Notes under the pieces: model-generated
Told to the model about the DNA's origin: nothing
Seen by the model: the letters and a program-made list of their open reading frames with translations, nothing else
Database searches by the model: none
Shown here: positions 16,348 to 25,503 of the stretch, piece after piece
Position numbering within the stretch: the first letter of the stretch is position 1
Layout: every line of letters begins with the position of its first letter
DNA from: Salipiger bermudensis HTCC2601
GTDB taxonomy: Bacteria > Pseudomonadota > Alphaproteobacteria > Rhodobacterales > Rhodobacteraceae
NCBI RefSeq assembly: GCF_000153725.1
Contig: NZ_DS022276.1
Location: 1,727,687 to 1,791,686, forward strand
DNA length: 64,000 nt
Reading direction: 5' to 3'
Translations under genes and position numbers: made by a program

Positions 16348-19016
16348 CAGCCGAAGGCGTAGGTAAACTGGCTCCCCTCCACGTCGACCGAGACGTGGCC
16401 GACCTTGCCGCCCTCCATCATCCGGGTGAGGAACTCGGTCGAGATCTCGGGCAGCATGGTGTTGGTGACGATGGCGTCGATCATCCGCCCGCCACTCTCG
16501 AGCTCCTGACAGCGCGAGACGATGGTCTCGACAACTGCATCGGAATAGCTGAACGGCACGGAATAGGTGGCGGCGACTCGTTTCTCGATGCGGCCAAGCT
16601 GCAACCGGGTGATCGCGCCGATCATGTCGGGGCTGAGCGGGTAGTAGGGGATCGTCACCATCCGACCCAGAAGCGCCGCCGGGAACACCTTGAGCAGCGG
16701 CTCGCGCAGCGCCTTGGCGATGCCCTCGGGTGCCGGCATGAGCTCGGGATCGGCGCAGAGGTCCATGATCACCTCGGAGCCGACATTCGAGGTCAGCAGG
16801 ATCAGCGTGTTGCGGAAGTCGATCATCCGCCCCTCGCCATCCTCCATCATCCCCTTGTCGAAGACCTGAAAGAACATCTCGTGCACGTCCGGATGCGCCT
16901 TCTCGACCTCGTCGAGCAGCACCACCGAGTACGGCCGGCGCCGCACCGCCTCGGTCAGCACGCCGCCCTCACCGTAGCCGACATAGCCCGGAGGCGCGCC
17001 CTTGAGGCTCGAGACGGTGTGGGCCTCCTGGTACTCGCTCATGTTGATGGTGATGACGTTCTGCTCGCCGCCATAGAGGGTCTCGGCCAGCGCCAGCGCG
17101 GTCTCGGTCTTGCCGACACCCGACGTGCCGGCGAGCAGGAACACCCCCACCGGCTTCGACGGGTTGTCGAGCCCGGCACGCGAGGCCTTCACGCGCTTGG
17201 CGATCATCTCCATGGCGTGATCCTGCCCGATCACCCGGCTGGAGAGGTGCGTGGCGAGGTTGAGCACGGTGCGGATCTCGTCCTTGACCATGCGGCCTAC
17301 CGGGATGCCGGTCCAGTCGGCCACCACCGAGCCCACCGCCTGTGCATCGACGATCGGCAGCATCAGCGGCGCCTCGCCCTGTAGCGCAGCCAGTTCGGCC
17401 TGCCTGGCGTGCAGCTCGGAGAGCACCGCGTCGCGCTCTGCGCCGGCGAGCGGCGCATCGGCTTCGGCCTCGGCGGGGGCGTCGACCGGCTGGGCACCCT
17501 CGCGCAGCCGGGCGCGCAGCTCGAGGATCGCGGCCACCAGCGCCTTTTCTTCCGCCCAGCGTTCCGTGAGCTCATCCAAACGAGCGGTCTCATCGGCGAG
17601 GGCGGCACGGGCACGCACTTCGCGCTCGGCGACTTGGGCCCCGGCGCTCGCGTCGCGGGCGATGATCGCCAGCTCGGTCTCGAGCGCGTCGATGCGGCGC
17701 CGGGCATCGTCCACCGGCGCCGGCACGGCATGCAGGCTGATCGCCACGCGGGCGCAGGCGGTGTCGAGCACGCTGACCGACTTGTCGGGCAGCTGCCGCG
17801 CGGGGATGTAGCGCGCCGAGAGGCTTACCGCCGCCTCGAGCGCTTCGTCGAGGATCTGCACGCCGTGGTGCCGTTCCAGCGTCGAGGCAACACCGCGCAT
17901 CATCAACACGGCCCTGGCCGCGTCGGGCTCGGCCACCTGCACCACCTGGAAGCGGCGGGTGAGGGCCGGGTCGGTCTCGATATGCTTCTTGTATTCCGCC
18001 CACGTCGTCGCGCCGATGGTGCGCAGCGTGCCGCGCGCCAGCGCCGGCTTGAGCAGGTTGGCGGCATCGCCGGTGCCCGCGGCCCCTCCGGCGCCGACCA
18101 GCGTGTGGGTCTCGTCGACGAACATCACGATGGGCACGGGGCTGGCCTGCACCTCATCGATCACCCCGCGCAGGCGATTTTCGAACTCGCCCTTCATCGA
18201 GGCTCCGGCCTGCAGCAGGCCGACGTCGAGCGACAGCAGCCGCGCCTCGCGCAGCGCCGGGGGCACGTCGCCACGGGCGATGCGCAGGGCGAAGCCCTCG
18301 ACCACGGCGGTCTTGCCGACGCCCGCCTCGCCGGTGAGGATCGGGTTGTTCTGGCGGCGGCGCATGAGCACGTCGACGATCTGGCGGATCTCCTCGTCGC
18401 GGCCGACGATCGGATCGATCTCGCCGCTGCGGGCCTTGTCGGTCAGGTCGGTGCAGAACCGCGCGAGCGCCTCGCCGCCACCCAGCGATGCCGGCGCGCC
18501 CTCGTCGGACCGCTCCGGGGAGGGCGCTGTCGTCGCCTCCTCGGGAGAGCCGTCGAGCAGCGCGTGGAACCGTTCGGAGAGCGCCTCGGCACCGATCTTG
18601 CGGAACTCGGGCGAGATCGACTGCAACACGTTGCGCAGGCGCGGCGTCTTGACGATGCCCAGAACGAGGTGGCCGGTGCGCACCTGCGCCGCGTTGAATA
18701 GCAGCGAGGCATAGACCCAGGCGCGCTCCACCGTCTCCTCGAGATGCGGCGACAGGTCCGACACGGCGGTCGCGCCGCGCGGCAGCGCGTCGAGCGCGCG
18801 CACCAGATCGGCGGCGACGCGGCCGGGGTCAAGGTCGAACCCGTCGATCAGGCGGTGCAGGTCGCTGTCCTGCCCCTGCAGGATCTGGTGCAGCCAATGC
18901 GCCAGCTCGACATAAGGATTGCCCCGCATCTTGCAGAACACGGTGGCGCTTTCGATGCTCTGATAGGCCAGCTTGTTGAGCTTGCCGAACAGGGCCACGC
19001 GGCTGATCTCAGTCAT
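16347..19016 (-). CDS. clpV: T6SS sheath-recycling AAA+ ATPase ClpV (TssH)
   Basis: The 889-residue ClpB-like ATPase has an N-terminal double Clp-N domain (about 1-155), AAA1 with Walker A GEAGVGKT at 229-236, a middle coiled-coil (about 410-520) and AAA2 with Walker A GTSGVGKTE followed by INMSEYQE and LLDEVEKAHPDV. The N-terminal helix and the C-terminal D2 typical of TssH identify it as ClpV rather than general ClpB. It unfolds contracted TssB/TssC sheath for reuse. It is the last gene before the terminator. Confidence 0.96.
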   Translation of the reverse strand: MTEISRVALFGKLNKLAYQSIESATVFCKMRGNPYVELAHWLHQILQGQDSDLHRLIDGFDLDPGRVAADLVRALDALPRGATAVSDLSPHLEETVERAWVYASLLFNAAQVRTGHLVLGIVKTPRLRNVLQSISPEFRKIGAEALSERFHALLDGSPEEATTAPSPERSDEGAPASLGGGEALARFCTDLTDKARSGEIDPIVGRDEEIRQIVDVLMRRRQNNPILTGEAGVGKTAVVEGFALRIARGDVPPALREARLLSLDVGLLQAGASMKGEFENRLRGVIDEVQASPVPIVMFVDETHTLVGAGGAAGTGDAANLLKPALARGTLRTIGATTWAEYKKHIETDPALTRRFQVVQVAEPDAARAVLMMRGVASTLERHHGVQILDEALEAAVSLSARYIPARQLPDKSVSVLDTACARVAISLHAVPAPVDDARRRIDALETELAIIARDASAGAQVAEREVRARAALADETARLDELTERWAEEKALVAAILELRARLREGAQPVDAPAEAEADAPLAGAERDAVLSELHARQAELAALQGEAPLMLPIVDAQAVGSVVADWTGIPVGRMVKDEIRTVLNLATHLSSRVIGQDHAMEMIAKRVKASRAGLDNPSKPVGVFLLAGTSGVGKTETALALAETLYGGEQNVITINMSEYQEAHTVSSLKGAPPGYVGYGEGGVLTEAVRRRPYSVVLLDEVEKAHPDVHEMFFQVFDKGMMEDGEGRMIDFRNTLILLTSNVGSEVIMDLCADPELMPAPEGIAKALREPLLKVFPAALLGRMVTIPYYPLSPDMIGAITRLQLGRIEKRVAATYSVPFSYSDAVVETIVSRCQELESGGRMIDAIVTNTMLPEISTEFLTRMMEGGKVGHVSVDVEGSQFTYAFG

Positions 19017-19059
19017 GGGGCGGTCCTTCTTGATATCTTGCGACGTGTCGCGGCGCGGC

Positions 19060-20079
19060 TCAGGGCTGCGTCTGTTGCGGTGCGGTGAGAGAGAGGTCGT
19101 CGGCGTCGTTGGCGGGGCGCTGGCCGATCCAGCTGGTCAGGCCGAGCCGGGCGCTGCCGCCAAGCTGCGAGGGCGGCACCTCGGGCGCGCGCAGCACCAG
19201 CTTGGCCTCCCAGTCGAGCGTGTCGCCGGCATAGGTGCGGATCAGGGCCGCGAGCCGCTTGAGGCTCTGACCGCCGGGCAGCAGGCGGCGGTACTCCTCG
19301 AGCGAGAGCGGTCCGATGCGGATGCGGAACCGGGCCTCGCGCGACCAGACCTTCTCGCCGAGGCTGGCGCTCTGGCCCAGAACAGCGCCACCGAGCGTGC
19401 CGCGATCCTGCGGCTCGAGATGCAGCCACGCGCCCACGAAGCTCTCGATCTCGACCTCGGCACCAAGGAACCGGCGCAGGATCGCGGTCAGCCCGGCCTC
19501 GCTGCGCGGCGCGGCCCCGAGCAGTCCGGCAAAATGGCGCCGGGCGCTGTCGGGCATGGCATCGCGGCAGTCGAAGGCGTCCCCCGCGACCCCGGCCAGC
19601 GCGTCGAGCTTCTCGCCGAAGGGATCGTCATCGGGGCGGTCGAAGCAGGGCGCGGGCTCGGCGCTGGCCCAGGCGCGGTAGAACAGCGACAGCATGCGGT
19701 GGTGCAGCATGTCGGCAAAGCCCACCAGCGCGCCGTCGCCATTGTTGCGCTGCCGGTCGCGGGCGTATTCCGTCAGGTGCAGCGGCAGCGCCCCGTGCGG
19801 GCCGAACAGGCCAAAGGCCTGCTGGGTGAGCCGGTCGCGCCCGGTGCGCGGATCGGGGCCGAAGCCGCTGACCGTCGAACGCGGGAAGGCCAGCTCCGGC
19901 GCCTGTCCGAGGCGCACCGGATCCTGCGCCGGCCTGCGCGAGCGGCCGAGTCTCGGGCGGTCGGGATGCGCCGCCTCGATGACGCGCAGCGCCTGGAACA
20001 GGTGATGGGCCTGGGGCTGCTGCCTGAGCGCGTCGAGACGGCTCAGATCAGCATCCGGCGGCCGCTTCTCGGCATCCAT
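19060..20079 (-). CDS. tssG: T6SS baseplate protein TssG
   Basis: The 339-residue protein matches TssG (ImpH/VasB). It shows HLFQALRVIEAAHPDRPRLG, FPRSTVSGF, QQAFGLFGPHGALPLHLTEYARDR, FYRAW and the C-terminal GPLSLEEYRRLLPGG. It forms the baseplate wedge with TssF and TssE. I chose the ATG at 20079 because the family begins just before the LFQALRVIE motif; this overlaps the tssF end by 37 bases. A slightly different start is possible. Confidence 0.93.
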   Translation of the reverse strand: MDAEKRPPDADLSRLDALRQQPQAHHLFQALRVIEAAHPDRPRLGRSRRPAQDPVRLGQAPELAFPRSTVSGFGPDPRTGRDRLTQQAFGLFGPHGALPLHLTEYARDRQRNNGDGALVGFADMLHHRMLSLFYRAWASAEPAPCFDRPDDDPFGEKLDALAGVAGDAFDCRDAMPDSARRHFAGLLGAAPRSEAGLTAILRRFLGAEVEIESFVGAWLHLEPQDRGTLGGAVLGQSASLGEKVWSREARFRIRIGPLSLEEYRRLLPGGQSLKRLAALIRTYAGDTLDWEAKLVLRAPEVPPSQLGGSARLGLTSWIGQRPANDADDLSLTAPQQTQP

Positions 20080-21917
20080 CGCGCGATCTCTCCCCGTTGC
20101 TGTGAGTGAATGACGGTCTCGGTGAAGCTGTTGAGCGAGACGTACTTGGCGAAGAACGCCTCGAGCACCGCGCCCAGCAGGTAGCATCCGGTGCCCTCGA
20201 AGAAGCTCTCGTCAAAGCCCACCCGCAACTCGAGCCCGCGCACCGCGGTCGACAGCACGCCATCGGCCATGCGCCGCACGATGGGTCGCGAGGCGACCGA
20301 GACCAGCCCCTCCATTTGGGCCGCCATCGACGGATCGCCGAGCGGCGCGTAAAGCCCCACGAGCTCGCGCAGGGCGGCGGCGCCCGTGCCGCGATCGGCG
20401 TCGGCGATGGACAGGTAGTTGAGGCTCAGGTGGCTGATCAGCTGCCACGCGCGCTGCCCCTCGGCGAGGCTCTGGCGCGGACGGGTCGGCGGCACGATGG
20501 CGCGGATCTCGGTCACCGGGCCGCCGTCGGGCAGGAAGAAATCGGTGCTGCCCGCGCCGATCGGCGTCAGAAGCGGCAGGTCGCGGTTGGTACACAGAGC
20601 GGTGACCGCCAGCTGCTCGATGCGTCCCGGGTAGGGGGCCTGCGACCGGTCGGCGAGCGAGAGGTAGAGATCGCTGCCGAGATACGAGGTGCGCTGGCCC
20701 TTCAGCCGCTGCTTCTCGGAGCGCTGCCGCATGCGGCGGCGGATGCTGTAATAGGCGTTCTGCTGGTCTCCGAAGGGGGTGAAATCCTCGGCGCTGTAGA
20801 ACGGTCGGAAGGGCACGTCGTCGGCATCGTCGCCGGCGATCCCGGTGACGCTGTCGAGGCGGTAGATCTCGTAGTCGAGCGGCGCGGTGCGGTCGGGAAT
20901 GACGTGGTGGTCGATCTCGCGGCCCGAGACCGGCACCCGGTCGCAGCGCTTGGGAAAGAGGTTGATCGCCGGCACCGCATGCAGATCGAAGCTCGCCGGC
21001 GTGATCGATTTCAGCGCCGGGTTGCCCTCGGCGAGCAGGATGTAGAGATCGAGATCGTTGCCCTCGGCGCGTTGCACCGCCGGGCGCAGACCACAGAGGT
21101 CGATGAAGAAGAAGCGCTGCGGCATGGCGAAATATTCCTGCAGCAGCCGGTAGCCCTCGAAGGACTGTCCGGGCACCGGCAGCAGCGCCTCTTTGGGATC
21201 GAAACCGCGGGGAATGATGTCGCACCCGAGCGGCACCGACCAGTCGGCACGACGGTCGGTGGAACGCCCGGCCAGCGCCACGCCCTGACCGAGGATCGCC
21301 TCGTAGAGCCGCCACGGTTCGGCCCCGGTGCCCGAGAGGAATAGCGTGAGCCGGTCGAGCGGCAGCGCCGAGATCGGCGCCCCACCGCTGCGTGCCAGCC
21401 GCAGGCGCAACGCCGCCTTGGCCTGATTGCCGGTGCCCAGACCCGCCGCAACCAGCTCGGAGCGGCCGTCAACATACTCGGCCTGGGTGATCTCCAGCGG
21501 CCAGAGGGTCGTGTCCTGCGCGGTGGTGAAGCGGCAGGCAGTCTGCTCGCCCTCGAGCACCTGTCCGCGCATCTGCGTGCCACGCGGCAGGGTGAAGCCC
21601 TCGGCAAGCCCGCCCTGCGCGGTGTCGGGTTGCAGCCGTGCCACCATCATCGACGGCGTCGGCGCGAGGAAATGCGGGTAGACGATCTCGAGCAGGTTCT
21701 GGGTGAAGGCCGGGTACTGCTGCTCGAGCTCGAGCTGCACCCGCGCGGCCATGAAGGCGCTGCCCTCGAGCAGCCGCTCGACATAAGGATCCATGACCTC
21801 GAGCTGGTCCATACCGAGCCGCGAGGCGATCTTGGGATAGGCCTCGGCGAACTCGGCACCCATCTCGCGGAGATAGCCGAGTTCGGCCTCGTAATGGCGC
21901 AGAAGGCGGGAATCCAT
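20043..21917 (-). CDS. tssF: T6SS baseplate protein TssF
   Basis: The 624-residue protein has the TssF (ImpG/VasA) start MDSRLLRHYEAELGYLREMGAEFA, then YPKIASRLGM, DPYVERLLEGSAFMAARVQLELE and IVYPHFLAPTPSMMV. It is of standard length and forms the baseplate wedge with TssG. It begins 5 bases after the tssE stop. Confidence 0.96.
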   Translation of the reverse strand: MDSRLLRHYEAELGYLREMGAEFAEAYPKIASRLGMDQLEVMDPYVERLLEGSAFMAARVQLELEQQYPAFTQNLLEIVYPHFLAPTPSMMVARLQPDTAQGGLAEGFTLPRGTQMRGQVLEGEQTACRFTTAQDTTLWPLEITQAEYVDGRSELVAAGLGTGNQAKAALRLRLARSGGAPISALPLDRLTLFLSGTGAEPWRLYEAILGQGVALAGRSTDRRADWSVPLGCDIIPRGFDPKEALLPVPGQSFEGYRLLQEYFAMPQRFFFIDLCGLRPAVQRAEGNDLDLYILLAEGNPALKSITPASFDLHAVPAINLFPKRCDRVPVSGREIDHHVIPDRTAPLDYEIYRLDSVTGIAGDDADDVPFRPFYSAEDFTPFGDQQNAYYSIRRRMRQRSEKQRLKGQRTSYLGSDLYLSLADRSQAPYPGRIEQLAVTALCTNRDLPLLTPIGAGSTDFFLPDGGPVTEIRAIVPPTRPRQSLAEGQRAWQLISHLSLNYLSIADADRGTGAAALRELVGLYAPLGDPSMAAQMEGLVSVASRPIVRRMADGVLSTAVRGLELRVGFDESFFEGTGCYLLGAVLEAFFAKYVSLNSFTETVIHSQQRGEIARWMPRSGRRMLI

Positions 21918-21922
21918 GTGCG

Positions 21923-22420
21923 TTACCCCTGCCGGCTGACGAAGACTTCACCGGTCGACATGTCGAGCGCGGTGCGCAGGTAGAGATCGACCGGCAGCGG
22001 CTCGGCCCAGAGCTCTCCGCGGATGTCGAACGAGACGATGGCGCCGGAGTTCGCGCGTTCCTGCCGCACGACGATCTCGAGGCTCTGGGGCAGGATGCGC
22101 GGCTCGAAGCGCTCGATGGCGCCGCGGATCGCCTGGCGCAGCGCCTCGGCACGGCGGCGGGTCTCGCTGCGGCCCGAGACGGCGGGCAGCCCGTAGTTCA
22201 GCACCGATCCGGCGACATGCGGGAACGCCTCGAGATCGTGCTCGGCCTCGAGATTGGCGCAGTTCAGCAGCCAGGCGAGATCGCGCTGGATGATCTGGCG
22301 CAGGCGGCTGACGTCGATCACCCGCGTCGAGGCGGTGTCGGTGGCGCGGTCCGGCGCCTCGTCGGTGAGCCGGTCGAGCAGCGAGGGCTGCAGGCGTTCG
22401 GCCAGCATGCGGTCAGCCAT
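21923..22420 (-). CDS. tssE: T6SS baseplate gp25-like protein TssE
   Basis: The 165-residue protein belongs to the GPW/gp25 lysozyme-like family (LLDRLTDE, RVIDVSRLRQIIQRDLAWLLNC, SVLNYGLP, IERFEPRIL, DIRGELWAEPLPVDLYLRTALD). It nucleates sheath polymerisation on the baseplate. The ATG at 22420 lies inside the tagJ stop region (8-base overlap, ATGGCTGA) with a GAGG motif upstream. The longer frame beginning 10 residues earlier has no such site. Confidence 0.94.
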   Translation of the reverse strand: MADRMLAERLQPSLLDRLTDEAPDRATDTASTRVIDVSRLRQIIQRDLAWLLNCANLEAEHDLEAFPHVAGSVLNYGLPAVSGRSETRRRAEALRQAIRGAIERFEPRILPQSLEIVVRQERANSGAIVSFDIRGELWAEPLPVDLYLRTALDMSTGEVFVSRQG

Positions 22421-23249
22421 GGCGGGCCTCGTCGCTCTGCGAGACCTCAAGGGTGGCCGGGGCCGGACCGATGGTCAGCTCGCGCAAATCCATGAGGGCA
22501 CACTCGCCGGTGTCGGTGGCCAGAAGGCGCTGGCCGAGGCCACCGAGCACGCGGTCGCCCTCCATCTGCCAGCCGGTGGCGGCGGAGAGCCTGTGGCGCG
22601 GGTCGGGGCTGGTGGCCGAGCCGGGGTAGCGGGTGGGGATCAGGGCGAGATCGCTGCCGCCGTTGCCCCACTGCACGGTGGCGGGCATCCAGACCCGGTC
22701 GCGCAGGTCGGCGGGCTGCTCGAGGGTGATGCGGTGGATGGCCGAAAACGGGGCCCAGTAGTAGCGCCCGTTGACGATCAGCTCGCAGACCGGGCCGAGC
22801 CGCGGATCGGCATCGGCGATCCAGCCGAAGGGCGCACCGTCGAGCGTGCCGGGCAGGGCGGGGGCAGCCTCGAAGGCGCGGCCGCGCAGCTCCTCGGCGG
22901 CGGCGTATTCCTTGTGGGCGTGCAGCTTCAGCGCCTCGATCAGCGCGGCGATCCAGTCGTCGGGCTCGCCCAGCACCATCGGCGCGCGCTGGCCGGCGAA
23001 GACCTCTTCGCGCTGGCGCTCGCAGATGATCGCGGCGCGGTACATCTGCGCCATTGTGCCGGCCTTGGGATCGAGCGTGGCGGCGGTGCGCAGTTGCTGG
23101 ATGGCGCGGGGCCAGTCGCCCTGCACGCAGAGCAGCTGGAAGAGGAACACGCGCAGGCGTGCCTCCTGCGGGGCGTCGCGGACCGCCTCGCTGAGCGCCG
23201 CCAGCGCGGCATCGGGGTCGCCGTCTCTGAGAAGCGTTTCGGCACGCAT
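22413..23249 (-). CDS. tagJ: T6SS accessory protein TagJ (ImpE)
   Basis: The 278-residue ImpE-type protein has TPR-like N-terminal helices (MRAETLLRDGDPDAALAALSEAVRDAP) and a C-terminal SciE-type domain (GWIADADPRLGPVCELIVNGRYYWAPFSAI, DRVWMPATVQW, IPTRYPGS). TagJ binds TssB N-termini in some systems and is thought to help ClpV act on sheath. A hairpin separates it from hcp upstream. Confidence 0.92.
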   Translation of the reverse strand: MRAETLLRDGDPDAALAALSEAVRDAPQEARLRVFLFQLLCVQGDWPRAIQQLRTAATLDPKAGTMAQMYRAAIICERQREEVFAGQRAPMVLGEPDDWIAALIEALKLHAHKEYAAAEELRGRAFEAAPALPGTLDGAPFGWIADADPRLGPVCELIVNGRYYWAPFSAIHRITLEQPADLRDRVWMPATVQWGNGGSDLALIPTRYPGSATSPDPRHRLSAATGWQMEGDRVLGGLGQRLLATDTGECALMDLRELTIGPAPATLEVSQSDEARHG

Positions 23250-23292
23250 GAAAGAACCTTTCGGGCAGGAGGGGGCGGTGGGGAGATGGGAT

Positions 23293-23320
23293 CGTCCGGG
23301 CGCAGCACCGCGCCCGGACG
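23293..23320 (-). other. hairpin downstream of hcp
   Basis: A perfect 10-base stem (23293-23302 with 23311-23320) has an 8-base loop and lies between the hcp stop and the tagJ start. No T-run follows on the minus strand. It is therefore more likely an attenuator or a 3-prime stabiliser of an abundant hcp message than a full terminator. Confidence 0.55.
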
Positions 23321-23329
23321 GTGGAGGGC

Positions 23330-23863
23330 TCAGACGATATAGTCGGCCTTGTTCTTGACCTGGCTGAACTTGGTCTCGCCCTGGTCGCCGGAGGCCTTGG
23401 AGAGCTTGCCGGTCTTGTCCTGCTTGTAATACTCGACCTTGATTGCGCCGTAGTTGAAGATGACGGTCTCGTTGCAGTTGTCGTCGCCGTCCGAGCCTTC
23501 CCAGGTCATGTCCTTGACCATGACGAGCTTGAAGTGGAACTTCATGAAGGTGGAACCCGAGGCGCTGGCGCTGCCGCCGGAGCGGCGCAGCTCGATGATG
23601 GCCTCGTCGAAATGGGTGCCGTTGCACAGCGTGCTGAACAGGCCGCAGGAGGCGGTGTCGGTCGATTTTGCGACCTCGAAGTCCTTGAACCAGGCCTTGC
23701 CCGCGCCGCCGCCGCCGGTGGCCGAGCCGATGTTGATGTTGTTCTCGGCACCGAAGTTGAACGAGACGATCTCGAAGGCCTTCTTTGCGGCCATCGCCTC
23801 GTCGTGGGTTTCGCCCTGCACCCGGGACTGGCCGGGGAAGTACATGTAAGCGTCGAACGCCAT
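23330..23863 (-). CDS. hcp: T6SS tube protein Hcp (TssD)
   Basis: The 177-residue Hcp1-family protein begins MAFDAYMYFPG and contains QGETHDEAMAAKKAFEIVSFNFG, AKSTDTASCGLFSTLCNGTHF, FHFKLVMVKDM and YGAIKVEYYKQD. It forms the hexameric tube rings inside the sheath. It is the only hcp in the window and sits between two hairpins, which suggests separate control of its mRNA amount. Confidence 0.96.
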   Translation of the reverse strand: MAFDAYMYFPGQSRVQGETHDEAMAAKKAFEIVSFNFGAENNINIGSATGGGGAGKAWFKDFEVAKSTDTASCGLFSTLCNGTHFDEAIIELRRSGGSASASGSTFMKFHFKLVMVKDMTWEGSDGDDNCNETVIFNYGAIKVEYYKQDKTGKLSKASGDQGETKFSQVKNKADYIV

Positions 23864-23910
23864 TGGAGTGTCCTTTCGTCAGAATGGTTGGGTCTTGGTG
23901 GGGGGAGAGC

Positions 23911-23933
23911 GGCCCGGGAACATGCCCCGGGCC
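23911..23933 (-). other. hairpin between tssC and hcp
   Basis: An 8-base stem, ggcccggg with cccgggcc, has a loop of 7 bases. It lies 47 bases 5-prime of the hcp start and downstream of the tssC stop on the minus strand. With the matching hairpin after hcp it brackets the hcp message. No T-run is visible. Confidence 0.5.
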
Positions 23934-23988
23934 CGGGGGGATCAGTGAAGCTCGATCGGTGATGCCGGATCCGTGAGCGGCGAGCGGG

Positions 23989-25500
23989 TCATTCGCCCTT
24001 CTGAGAGGGCAGCTTCGACACCAGCCGGAGCGAGACCGAGAGCCCTTCGAGCTGGTAATGCGGCCGCAGGAAGAAGCGCGACGCGTAGTAGCCTGGATTG
24101 CCCTCGACCTCGTCGACCAGCACCTCGGCGGCGGCCAGCGGATGGCGCGCCTTGACGTCCTCGGGCGAGGTCTCGGCGTTGTAGTCGACGTAGTTGTTGA
24201 TCCAGTTCTGCAGCCATTCCTGCATCTCGTCGCGCTCGCGGAACGAGCCGACCTTGTCGCGCACGATGCATTTCAGGTAGTGCGCGAAGCGGCAGGTCGC
24301 GAAGAGATAGGGCAGCCGCGCCGCGAGGTTGGCGTTGGCCGAGGCATCGGGATCGTCGTATTCCGCCGGTTTCTGCAGCGACTGGGCGCCGATGAAGGCG
24401 GCCATGTCGGTGTTCTTGCGGTGCACCAGCGGCATCATGCCGTTCTTCGCCAGCTCCGCCTCGCGGCGGTCCGAGATGGCGATCTCGGTCGGGCATTTCA
24501 TGTCCACGCCGCCATCGTCGGTGGGGAAGCTGTGGGTCGGCAGGTTGTCCACCGTGCCGCCGGATTCCACCCCGCGGATGCGCGTGCACCAGCCGTATTC
24601 CTTGAACGAACGGGTGATGTTGCGCGCCATGCCGTAGGCGGCATTGACCCAGCAGTAATTCTCCGAGCCGGCGCCCTCGGTGTCTTCCTCGAAGGCGAAG
24701 GCCTCGACCGGCTCGGTCTTGTCGCCATAGGGCTGACGGCCGAGGAAGCGCGGCATGGCAAGGCCGAGATAGCGGCTGTCCTCGCTTTCGCGCAGCGAGC
24801 GCCAGGCGGCGTATTCCGGGGTCTGGAAGATCTTCGACAGGTCGCGCGGGTTGGCAAGCTCGGACCAGCTGTCCATCTGGAACAGCGACGGATCGGCGCC
24901 GGCGATGAACGGCGCGTGCGCCGATGCGGCGACCTTCGACATCTCGCCCAGAAGCTCGACATCCTTGGGGCTGTGGTCGAAGTGGTAATCGCCCACGAGG
25001 CAGCCATAGGGCTCGCCGCCGAACTGGCCGTATTCCTCTTCGTAGAGCTTCTTGAAGATCGGCGACTGGTCCCAGGCGGTGCCCTTGAACTTGCGCAGGG
25101 TCTTCGAGAGGTCCTTCTTCGAGACGTTGAGCACCCGGATCTTCAGCTGCTCGTCGGTCTCGGTGTTGTTGACGAGGTAGTGCAGCCCGCGCCACGCGCT
25201 TTCGAGCTGCTGGAAATCCTTGTGGTGCAGCACGAGGTTGACCTGTTCGGTGAGCTTGCGGTCGATCTCGGCGATGATGCCCTCGATCGAGCGCAGGGCG
25301 TCGTCCGAGACCAGCGTCTCGTTCACCAGCACCTGCTCGGCCAGCGTGCGGACCGCCTCTTCCACGGCACTGCGGGCCTGGTCGGATTTCGGGCGGAATT
25401 CCTTTTCCAGCAGGGCGGCGAACTCGCCATCGCTGAACAGGGTCTCGGAGGCGGTCTCTGCGGCGGCGTCGCGGGCCGCGTTGGTCTGCATCTCGGTCAT
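23989..25500 (-). CDS. tssC: T6SS sheath large subunit TssC
   Basis: The 503-residue protein is a canonical EvpB/VipB/TssC. It contains VNLVLHHKDFQQLESAWRGLHYLVNNTETDEQLKIRVLNVSK, LVGDYHFDHSPKDVELLGEMSKVAASAHAPFIAGADP, FLGRQPYGDKTEPVEAFAFEED, the conserved NAAYGMARNITRSFKEYGWCTRIRGVE, and the C-terminal LEGLSVSLRLVSKLP. It pairs with TssB to form the contractile sheath. It lies 3 bases downstream of tssB. Confidence 0.97.
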   Translation of the reverse strand: MTEMQTNAARDAAAETASETLFSDGEFAALLEKEFRPKSDQARSAVEEAVRTLAEQVLVNETLVSDDALRSIEGIIAEIDRKLTEQVNLVLHHKDFQQLESAWRGLHYLVNNTETDEQLKIRVLNVSKKDLSKTLRKFKGTAWDQSPIFKKLYEEEYGQFGGEPYGCLVGDYHFDHSPKDVELLGEMSKVAASAHAPFIAGADPSLFQMDSWSELANPRDLSKIFQTPEYAAWRSLRESEDSRYLGLAMPRFLGRQPYGDKTEPVEAFAFEEDTEGAGSENYCWVNAAYGMARNITRSFKEYGWCTRIRGVESGGTVDNLPTHSFPTDDGGVDMKCPTEIAISDRREAELAKNGMMPLVHRKNTDMAAFIGAQSLQKPAEYDDPDASANANLAARLPYLFATCRFAHYLKCIVRDKVGSFRERDEMQEWLQNWINNYVDYNAETSPEDVKARHPLAAAEVLVDEVEGNPGYYASRFFLRPHYQLEGLSVSLRLVSKLPSQKGE

Positions 25501-25503
25501 GGC

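Noticed and set aside
23865-23890. A partial ECF-type promoter before hcp (GGTTG with GAGTG on the plus strand)
   Set aside because: The spacer would be about 15 instead of 17 bases and the -35 has a mismatch in its core, so it does not match the five-site family.
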